In this document: piece after piece, positions 56,101-64,000 of the stretch
Layout: each line of letters opens with the position of its first letter
Position numbering within the stretch: the stretch's first letter is position 1
Source: Dromaius novaehollandiae
Lineage: Eukaryota > Chordata > Aves > Casuariiformes > Dromaiidae
Direction: 5' to 3'
Assembly: GCF_036370855.1 (NCBI RefSeq)
Contig: NC_088101.1
Location: forward strand, 6,889,501-6,953,500
Length of the DNA stretch: 64,000 nt
Translations under genes and position numbers: made by a program
Notes under the pieces: model-generated
What the model was told of the DNA's origin: nothing
Seen by the model: only the letters and a program-made list of their open reading frames with translations
The model's database searches: none

Positions 56101-59100
56101 TGATGTCTCCCCAGATCGTCTGCAAACACATCCCGCCAGCGCAGGCCACGGACTTCCTCTCTGCCGCCCTGGACGGGATGCTGTCGGCCAGGCCCGCGTG
56201 TGCTCAGGCAGCGGGCGAGTGGCTGCTCACCTTCCTGGAGACGTGCGGGGGACAGCTATTCACGGAGGTGAGAGACGCCTTTTCCCGGGGGTTCGGGCCT
56301 TCCCGCCTCCGCCGTTGCCGGGCACCTCGTGCAGGTGCCGGGGGCCAAAGTGCCGCCCCTGGTGCGCAGCGCCGAGGGCTCTGTCGAATCCGAGTGCCGG
56401 CCGCCTCATCCCGGGGTTGTTCTTCGTCCGGTGACACTGACCCTGCTGGGCCAAACCCCGGTGGCTCCCATGACGGAGGCAATTAGAGCTGAGGCACCCA
56501 AAGTGCCCAGTTGCTCCCCGGTTCTCGGGCGCAATGCTCAGCCCTCCCGGCCCGGGCCAGAAGGGGGACAGACGGCACCCGTCTGCCTCCAGAAGAAGAG
56601 GGGTTGTGGCAAGTCGTTGGCGTCCCAGGTCCTGCTCTGGGAGGACTATGACGTTGGTGCTGGGGGTTTCTTCCTCCTGACTGCTGGTGCTGCTTGGGGG
56701 TTTTCACACGCTCGCCAGCACGGTGCCCTTCCTTGCTCGTTCTTCCTTGGTCCCCAGCTCCAGCACTGCCCACGTTTTACTTTGTGCATGGTGCATTTTA
56801 CGATGCTGGACGGCTATTGTGGGTCCTCGTCATTGTCCCTGAGCCTGGCTGTGCCAGCCCGCAGCGTGGTGTTCCTCTAGGGACCAGTTGTGGCCCCTTT
56901 TTTGGTGATTCCTGCCTGTGGTCCTGAGGCCCCGGTCTCATGCAGTGCCTGCGCGGTCACGGCCTCTGCTCCCCTCCTCTGCTTGGGCTCTGCTGCGCTC
57001 AGGTCTGGCTCTGGGGCCACAGGCCCAGGGTGGCTCCTCGGTGTCGCCCTCGGTGGGCAGCAGAGATGTGTCCCCGTGGCGGTCCAGCGTCCCCCCGCAG
57101 CTGCGCAGAGCCTTCGGGCTTTAGGGCTGGGTCCTGAGAAATGGTCAGGGAGCAGGAATTGCTCATGGGCCGAGTGGGGGTTGCCTGGGCTGTGCAGGAG
57201 GAGCAAGAGAGGATGGAGACGACGGCTTTTTTGGTCTGCGTTCAGGTGCCAGAAATCCTGAGCATCATTTACATCCGGATGCCGACCATGCAGCAGGACA
57301 CCCTCCAACACTTCCTCTTGGAGGCGGTGTCCCTGCTCGCCCTCTACCACCCCGGGGCCGTCATCGACAGCCTGCTGCAGAAGCAGCTGCCCATGGACAG
57401 GTACGTGCACTGCCCCGGCCTCACGGACAGGCAGGAGCCGCCACTGACGGGGCGAGGAGGAGCCAGCGGAGAAGCCGGGAAAGCCTGAGCGCGGCAAGAG
57501 CCGGCGCCCAGAGCCCAGCCCCCCGCCAGCCCCTTGGAGGCCAGGAGAGCGTTTGACGCTGCCGAGGGCATCACAGGTACCAGAGCCCAGGGGCTCACGG
57601 GGGAACTTCTGCTCCCTTGCAGTGACACCGAGGAGCTGTGGAGGGTCCTGGGGGGGAAATTCTTTGTGGACCACTTCCTGCGGGTTCTGATGGAAAAACT
57701 GAAGAACTCGGGAAACGACCAACCCAGGACCAGCTCTGCCAAGCCTGAGGCAGACGAGGAGGAGGCTGCGCTGGAGCCTGTCAAGGTACGTGCACCGGCT
57801 TCGTACCTGACTTCCCAAATCACCCTTCAGCCTGAGGGAGCTCCGTGCATGCTGCGAACCTCCCTGAGCCCCCCGGGCTGGTGCCGTGCTGGGCCCTTGG
57901 CAGCGCTGTCAGCCGAGAGCGTTTGCTGCTGCCAGGCTGCAGGGGAGTAAACTGCAGGCAGTGAAGGTCCCCGAGGCGGGCAGGGCACAGGTGGGAAAAG
58001 GCCTTGTTTTCACAGGCGGCTTTTGGTTGCATTTCTCTGCAGATGACCTGGGCCATCTTTGTGGTGGTGTCAGCGCTGCAGAGCCCGGAGGCTGTGCAGC
58101 GCCTGCTCCCGGAGCTGCTGCTGGTGCTGCTGAAGCAGATCAGCGCCACAGTGGGCAAGGAGATGCCATCTTCCCCACTCAGCACCCGGGGAAAGCTGTT
58201 CCTGAAGGGCCACGCGAGCGATGACAATCCTTGCAGGTAGGAGCCAGAGGACAGAGATGCAGGGAAAGCTGCAAACTTTTGGTCTCTGTTTGGCGTGTTT
58301 GTGAGCCGACGGTCCCTAGGGTCCCTAGGCCAGGTTTCTTAGAGCTTGTCAGCCTTCAGGGTTGTGAGATGTCATTTCAGGGGTGTTTGCAGCTCCCTCG
58401 GTGAGGCTGAGCACGAGTGAGCGAAGGCCTCGCAGGCGGCAGCGTTTCCTTCGCCTGTTGCTGTGACTGAGGCCTCGCTGCTCTCTTCTCGCCCAGGCTT
58501 TCCCTGGAGACCCTGGAGGTGGTGCTGCGCACGTGCCTCGATGGGAAATGGCTGTGGCTGCTGCGGAAGCAGGGCGCCTGGGCTGCCCTGGAAGACCCCC
58601 GGGCTCACCACGACGGCATCTGCCTGCTGACCAGGTGAGAGCCCGAGGAGGCGCCTCGCTGCTCCGGGGTGGCCGTGACCCAGGAGGGGCTGGCGGGACC
58701 CTTCCCCCGGGCCTGGGCGTCTCAGAGGTGCCGAGCAGAGCCCGCGTGGGAGCGGGGGGACCTCGGGGGCCCGAGGCCGGGTGCCGCCCTGTGTAACCGC
58801 ACGTCGCCTGCCTGTGCTCTGTGCGCAGGGTGCTGCTCCGCCCCGGGACCATCTCGCTGCCCCTGGTGCTGGTGCTGACCCAGTGGCTGGACGCCCCCTC
58901 GGCCAACCTGCGGGACATGGCCGCGGCTGTCTTTGCGGAGGTGAGGGAGAAGGTGGGAGAGGGAGGTTTAGGAGGGCTTTTCTCAGGATGCCAGCAAGAA
59001 GGTGCCGGCAGAAGGTGTCACATTCCCGGCGGGAGCAGATTCCCCCCTCATAGCAGGTCTCTCAGGAGCTGCCCTTCCCTGGCCCCTGCCCAGCCCCCAC

Positions 59101-61374
59101 CCACCCATGAGCACCCCCGGGCACAGGGCAGCGCTGCCCTCAGCCTGGCCAAAGCCGCAGCCTGGGCCGGGCCCCAAGGAAAGCTGCTGGGCATGGGGGC
59201 AGTCAGCTGGAGCTGGTGGGGCTTCCTCGTGCGGAGCCCGGGGCGGCTGCTGTTCCCGGGCCTGGTCTGCATCCGTCTCTGGGTGCCGACGGCCGGGTTG
59301 CTGTGCTGCAGCTGATGAAGGAGCCGGCGCTGCAGGAGTGGAGGTGCCTTCAGCCCATCGCGAGGGCCTTGGTGGAGAAGCTGCAGGACTCGAGCAGCAC
59401 CGTGCGGCAGATGGCAGCACGCGGCCTGGGCAACCTGGTCAGCAGAGCACCGGAGAAGGTGAGAGAGGCTTTGCTCCCCATGAAACGCAGCCCCTGCGTG
59501 ACCGGAGAGATGCCGGTGGAGAGCTGTGGGGGGATTAGAGAGAGTGGGCAGAGCAGCAGAGGCAGCTGCGAGTCTTTGCCCCGAGGGCGCTCTGTTCTGG
59601 GGCATCAGCCTGGCTGCAGAGGGGACTGAGGTGCCGACGGGCCCCTCGGGCTGCGATGTGCTCGGGGGCTGCTTCTGAGAGCTTCAGCCCCTGGAGGCGA
59701 CGGGGAAGAGGAGCGGTTAGAAGCAGGACTAGCGGGAGGCTCACGTGTGTGTCATGCTCGGCAGCTGCGAAAGCACAAGGGAGCCGTGCTGGAGGCGCTG
59801 CGGAGGGGCCTGGAGGACGTGGCCGCGGCGGAGGTGGTGTCAGAGAGCCTGCTGGCGCTGGCGAAGGTGGTGACGGAGCTGAAGGGGAAGGCTGTGGGCT
59901 CCACCTTCAGAGACATCGCCAGGGCCACCAAGGGGTTCTTCGATGCTGTGAGTGAGCGGTGTTGTCTGACACCTGCTTGAAGGGTCCCTCGCGGGCTCAT
60001 CCGAGAGGGGTGGCGTGGGCAGGGGCCGCTGCGGATTGGGAGGGTTCGGGGAAGACGCTTCTCCCTGGGGAAGGTGGGGGAGCTACTGTTTGTGACCCCT
60101 GTGGGGGTCCTTTCTCCGGGCATTGTGCTCGACTGGCAGCGCCCGGGTGTTGCAGAAACAGCTGTACGCGGCGTCCCAGTCGCCCACCTGAGGGCTGGGG
60201 TTTCTGGGTTGCAGGAGCAGGCGTCGCTGCGCTCGGCGGCCTTCACCCTGTACGGGGTGCTGGCCGCCTCTGCCACGAGGAGGTGGAGGTCTTTCTTCAC
60301 GGAGGAGCTAGGAAGCACGTGGGCCAGCCTCGTCCTGCACCTCCGGGACCACGACCCGGGAGCCTCCATGGTAAGAGCCCCGGGGGGGGGGGAGCAAGAA
60401 GCGAAGCCAGGCAGCAGCCGCAGGGACATTGCTGCCGTTGCCGCCTGCTCAGCAGCTGCAGGGTCTCTGCAGAGCCTCCCCGAAAGCATCCCCGCGCAGT
60501 CGCCCCTGCGCTGCCCAGGGTAGTGACTCCAGCACCCCAGCTCACCTCTCTTTGGCAGGCGTGCCAGGGCGCCCTGCGGCTGTGCGCCCCGTTTTTGGGG
60601 CTGCGGAGGGTGCGGCAGGGCCTCGCCGTCAACACCCGGCTGAGCGCGGCCGAGCTGCTGGGCGACGTCTGCAGCCAGCTGGTGAGGAGCTGCACGCCCG
60701 GGCGCGATGGGGCTGCGGGGCCCTCGCCGGCCCCGGGAGAGGGAGGGAGCGGGTGACACGCCGAGGGCGGCGGGGTCGTTTTGCGGCCGAGAAGGACAGC
60801 GTGTCCCGCGTTCCCCCAGGCCCAGGAGAGCCCCGAGCACCAGGAGATGCTGTACGTCGCTGCCAGGCACTGCTTCCTCGTGAGCTGCGGGGACCTGCAG
60901 GCTGCGGCCCTCGACGTCACCGGTGAGTCGGAGCGGGCGCTCTCTGCGGCTGCTCCCCCCACGCCGCCGCTGTCCCCGTCTGCCCGGGCTGGGGTTCCCA
61001 GGGGCACTCTGATGTCGGTGTGTCGCCCTGATGTCGGTGTGTTGCTCTGTACGCGCAGGGGTCCTCGTGGAGCATGTGGGCATCGAGTGGCTGACGCGGG
61101 AGGAAGCGATGCCGCTCTCAGCAAGTAGGTGACGGGGCCCTGGCGCCCCGGGCCTGGGGGTTTGGTGGAGTTTGGGCCCCGGCATGGCGGCGGCCGCGGG
61201 GCAGCATCGCCCTGCCGGGGAGGCTGGGCTGGTGCCGGGTGCGGCCCTGACGCCATGGCCGGTGCCGTTGCAGCTCTGCGGGTGCTGCGGAAAGACAGGG
61301 ACCCGCGGGTGCAGCAGGCGGCCGCTCGGCTCCTCCGGGACACCGGCCTCGAGCAGCCCCCGCGGTGGCGCTGA
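47155..61374 (+). CDS. MROH: MROH family HEAT-repeat protein, copy 2, open reading frame intact, 5' end unresolved
   Basis: Exons: 47155-47277, 47723-47888, 48309-48407, 48858-49009, 49208-49351, 49686-49778, 50055-50124, 50217-50330, 50787-50860, 51138-51257, 51858-51965, 52155-52314, 52454-52494, 52785-52926, 53520-53572, 53848-53955, 54115-54234, 54439-54561, 54743-54895, 55141-55167, 55426-55549, 55698-55807, 56115-56267, 57246-57400, 57623-57785, 58043-58236, 58497-58634, 58829-58940, 59312-59458, 59765-59947, 60215-60370, 60559-60681, 60820-60922, 61059-61124, 61274-61374. The total of 4,218 bp is a multiple of three (about 1,405 residues). Mammalian MROH proteins are roughly 1,300-1,700 residues, so little may be missing at the N-terminus. 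Landmarks are as in copy 1; MTWAIFVVVSALQSPEAVQ starts exon 26. Exon 20 is a 27-bp microexon. The role is unknown: helical HEAT scaffold, no catalytic motif, no membrane segment or signal peptide seen. The promoter is not identified; antisense ERV lies directly upstream. MROH7-like or MROH2-like are both possible. Confidence 0.88.
52785..52926 (+). other. MROH: Exon 14 of MROH copy 2 with two extra codons
   Basis: Reads HAGGGCGVAALQLL where copy 1 (7731-7866) reads HAGCSVAALRLL. It has six extra bases in frame plus nearby substitutions. This indel moves the copy offset from 45054 to 45060. Confidence 0.8.
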
Positions 61375-61380
61375 AATAAA
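61375..61380 (+). terminator. Polyadenylation signal directly abutting the MROH copy 2 stop codon
   Basis: AATAAA follows TGA (61372-61374) with no gap, exactly as in copy 1. Confidence 0.8.
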
Positions 61381-62349
61381 CCTCGCCGGGAACCTGCCGC
61401 AGCAGCGGGGGTGTTTCTGCGCCGGGGCCTGGGAGTCGCTTTGCTCCCCACTGCCCCCCTTGGCCACCGGGTCCCCGGGGCTCTGGCCAGGGCTGCTGTC
61501 CTGGGGCTGAAGGGGGCGTGGCCAGAGCTGGGGTGGGGCAGGGCTGAAGGCTGGGGCAGGGCCGGAACCAGGGGCAGGGCAAGGCTGCAGGTGAGGTGGG
61601 GCAGGGCCAGGCCAGGGGCGGAGCAGAACTGTGAGGTGGGTGGGGCCAGTGCCAGGGGCAGGGTGGAGCGAGGTGGGGTGGAGCCACGGGAGGGGTGGGG
61701 CCAGAGCAGTGGGCAGGGCCAGATCCAGTGTGGGGTGGAGCTGTGGGCAGGGACAGGGGTAGGGCAGTCCCAGGTGGCCCCTTCCTGGCACCTGTGCAGC
61801 TGCTCTGGCCCCCAGACCCGCGGGCGGGCAGTGGCGGTGGGCGGTGGCAGCGCTGGGTGTCCAGGACCCCCGGGCAGCCCCCTCCCCGGTGCTCCCGCTT
61901 GCCGCAGCCTGGAGTCTGGGCCGTGGGCAGGGCGGGGCGGGGGGCTCTGCCCGCCTGGGCTAGGCGGCACGGGGTAGGAGGCAGCTGCGGGCCTGGCCCG
62001 GTGCCGACAGGGCCCAGGCCCCGTGGTGGGGGAGCAGCCACGCTCAGCCAGGTTTGGGCTGCGGGGCTGGTGGGGGCCAGCGTGGTGCAGTAAAGGCCGA
62101 GGGACCGGAGCCCAGCGCCCGCCCAGCCCGGGCTGCCCAGCGCCGCGGGGCTGGGCCCTGCCTGCAGGGAGCGGAGGGTCCCCCTGGCCCAGGGGCCTGG
62201 CTAACACCCCCTGGTGCCGGGAGGGGAGGGCTGGTGCCTGGTGCCTGTGAAAGGGGCTCGGGGCACTGCTGTGGGGCTGGAATTGGGGGTGGTGCAGGGC
62301 TGGGAGGGGAGGGTGAAGGGGCAGTTTGGGGGGCTCAGTCTCCACTTCA
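61381..62349. repeat. G-rich degenerate tandem repeat in MROH 3' flank, copy 2
   Basis: Counterpart of 16325-17293, with GGGGCAGGGCCAG variants mainly at 61496-61786. No gene seen. Confidence 0.6.
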
Positions 62350-62471
62350 GAGCCCCAAATGAGCCCCCGGGGCCTGTCTGGGAGCACCAGAAACGCAGTG
62401 CTTAGCCTCCATCTCCAAGTCCTGCATTTCTGGTGCTCCCAGACAGGCCCCGGGGGCTCATTTGGGGGCTC
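62350..62471. repeat. 45-bp inverted repeat, copy 2
   Basis: The left arm 62350-62393 has 44 bases, one C fewer than copy 1. The right arm is 62427-62471. Otherwise the arms are complementary, with a spacer of 33 nt. Confidence 0.88.
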
Positions 62472-62599
62472 CAAAATGGAGGCTCATCCTGTGAGTCTGG
62501 GGCTCAAGCCCAGGCTGCTGGGACTGGTCTCAGAGCTCAGAAAGGGGGCTTAGTCCTGGGTTTGGGTGCTGAAAAACAGGTTGAGGGAGCTGTATTGGG

Positions 62600-63120
62600 A
62601 CTGGGGAAACAGGATGGGGGTCAGGTGTAGGGCTTAGAAAGGGAAGCTAAGTGCTGCGGTTTTGGGGCTCAAAGGTGGGTTGAGGGGGCTGCTGTTGGGG
62701 CTCAGAGTCCATTTCTGAGCCCCCAGACCTGTGTTTGAGCTGCAAGAAGGCAGGGTTTAGCTTCCCTTTCTCAGTCCTGCATTTCTGGGCCTCAGAAAGC
62801 AGGTGCTGGGGGTTTGGAGACAGAGGCCTGGTCTGGGGTTCTTGAGCTCAAAAAGGGAGACCAAGTCCAGTGTTTTGGGGGCTTGAAAACTGGTCGGGTG
62901 GGCTGTTTTGGGGCTCAAAACCAGAGGCTAAGTCCTGCGTTTTTGAGATTTGAAAACACACTCAGCTATCTGTTTTCAGCCCCAGAACCAGAGGCCAAGG
63001 GGGCCTGTTGGTGGGGGGTGGGAGGGGTGTGGGCAGGGCCTGTGGACCCTCCCTGGAGTTGGGGGTCCATGCGCGGGCACCCCGCAGGCAGGGAGGCTGG
63101 CATGCACCAGGCCAAACCTC
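62600..63120. repeat. Degenerate G-rich repeats beyond the end of the 45-kb homology
   Basis: Homology with copy 1 stops at 62599 (17544 in copy 1, where the satellite begins). The sequence continues as irregular repeats of phrases such as TTTTGGGGCTCAAAA, GAGGCTAAGTCCTGC and GGTTGAGGGGGCTG, some inverted. More occur at about 63860-64000. This style recalls GC-rich repeats of bird microchromosomes, but no named family is claimed. Confidence 0.5.
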
Positions 63121-63129
63121 GCAGTGGGG

Positions 63130-63730
63130 GTGGGTCAGTGGGGCGGGGGCGGGACCGGAAGTGTGGCGGGAGCGGGGTTCCGGGGCGGGGCCGGCATCAG
63201 TGCGCGTGCGCGGGCCGCCGCCAGGGGGATCTCAGTCTGGTGCCAGGCGGCTGCGGTGCGGCCCCTTCCGCTGTCGCTCCGTGGCTCGGAGGCGGCCCGG
63301 GCGCTCGGGGCCGGGAGGGCGGCGGCAGGTGAGGAGCGGCGGGGGCTTGGCCGCGGGGCTGGACCGGGCAGGGGGCGCCGGAGCCGGGCCGGGGAGCAGA
63401 GGCTGGAGGGCCGTAGCCCGGCGCCCCCCCGCACCGGCACCGGGGCCGGTCCCTCCCTGCGGCGCCGCCCCGGCCCAGGTCCTGAGCGCGGCCCGGCGCT
63501 GCTGCCGTCGCCCCAGGCCCCGTGCACGGGCCGCTGCCGGGGCTGAACGCGCGGCTCGTTCCCGGCGGCGGCGGCGGCAGGGCCGAGCCCGGCGCCGCAG
63601 GAGGGGGCGAGGTCCGGTGCTCGCGGCGGCCAAGGGGCCCCGCGCCGCGTGCGGGGGCCGCGGGGAGCCCGGGAGCAGGAGGCCGCGGCTGCGAGTGCTG
63701 GAGCAGGGCTGTAGCCTGGCCGCAGGTGGG
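63130..63730 (+). promoter_or_regulatory. CpG-island promoter with possible first exon ending 63328
   Basis: Very high CpG density. It contains an ETS-type ACCGGAAGTG (63154-63163), several GGGGCGGGG GC boxes and a perfect NRF1-type TGCGCGTGCGC (63201-63211), with no TATA box. A splice donor GGCGGCAG/GTGAGG follows at 63328, so a short non-coding first exon in plus orientation is plausible. The gene it serves lies beyond the window. It has no counterpart after copy 1. Open frames across the island look like composition effects. Confidence 0.55.
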
Positions 63731-64000
63731 GGCAGGTGGCGCTGGGGCAGCAACAGGCTTCGGGGGGGGGGGGGGGGAGATGGTTGGGGTGCAGGCTGGG
63801 CCCGGGGCACCACCTGGGGCCTCGAGTGGCAGCTGAGCCGGGTGCTGGGAGCAGAGAGCAGGTCGTGTGTTTTGGGGTCCAGAAACGGAGACGCAGCCGC
63901 TGCTGTGACTCCCAAAACAGCTGACCTCGCCTCTGTTTCCCAGTCCCAAAAATGCACAACCTGAGTCTCTGTTTTGGGGCCACAAAGGGCGGGTTAGTCC
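63731..64000. other. GC-rich flank with 16-base G run, no gene recognised
   Basis: A run of 16 Gs (63762-63777) follows the CpG island. Beyond about 63860 the degenerate TTTTGGGG-type repeats return to the window end. Confidence 0.5.

Noticed and set aside
1..62599. Whole 45-kb repeat as a pure assembly artefact
   Set aside because: Copy-specific substitutions, the exon 14 indel, the exon 25 G-run and different right flanks argue for real copies. Haplotype duplication in the assembly cannot be fully excluded from sequence alone.

Overview
This window is vertebrate nuclear DNA and most probably comes from a bird. That is an inference from the many short exons in GC-rich compact introns, a maestro heat-like repeat (MROH) gene present in tandem copies, gammaretrovirus-like endogenous retrovirus (ERV) fragments, and long GC-rich minisatellites. 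The species cannot be told from the sequence. No bacterial, phage or CRISPR features are present.

The window is dominated by a tandem segmental duplication. Bases 1-17544 recur at 45055-62599, about 45.05 kb apart, with only some 20-25 substitutions and a few small indels noticed by eye. Each copy holds the 5' part of an antisense, defective ERV (gag-RT-RNase H, minus strand) and then a plus-strand MROH gene of at least 35 exons (2101-16318 and 47155-61374). After the gene come a G-rich tandem repeat and a 45-bp inverted repeat. The second gene copy is open throughout and predicts about 1,405 residues, with its 5' end unresolved. The first copy has lost one G in exon 25, which shifts the frame and makes an early stop.

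Between the genes lie a pyrimidine-rich minisatellite of about 4 kb (17570-21612), a purine-strand GC-rich minisatellite (21613-22070), a spacer, and a 10-kb non-genic segment. That segment is itself present twice (A1, 23066-33460; A2, 34797-44335). It carries LTRs, promoter-like sequences, a possible small spliced transcript and a conserved putative exon. A1 ends in a truncated ERV 3' part that jumps straight into the 3' flank of an MROH unit and a short satellite (33460-34796). I read this as the scar of a third unit whose MROH gene and ERV 5' half were deleted. A2 runs into the most complete ERV, whose order read on the minus strand is leader/gag, RT, RNase H, integrase, env, polypurine tract and 3' LTR. 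The second MROH gene follows.

The right end (62600-64000) does not enter the satellite. It continues as degenerate G-rich repeats around a CpG-island promoter with ETS and NRF1 motifs, so it looks like the edge of the array. MROH proteins are HEAT-repeat proteins of poorly known function. The ERV pieces are all broken and act here as markers of how the array was built.
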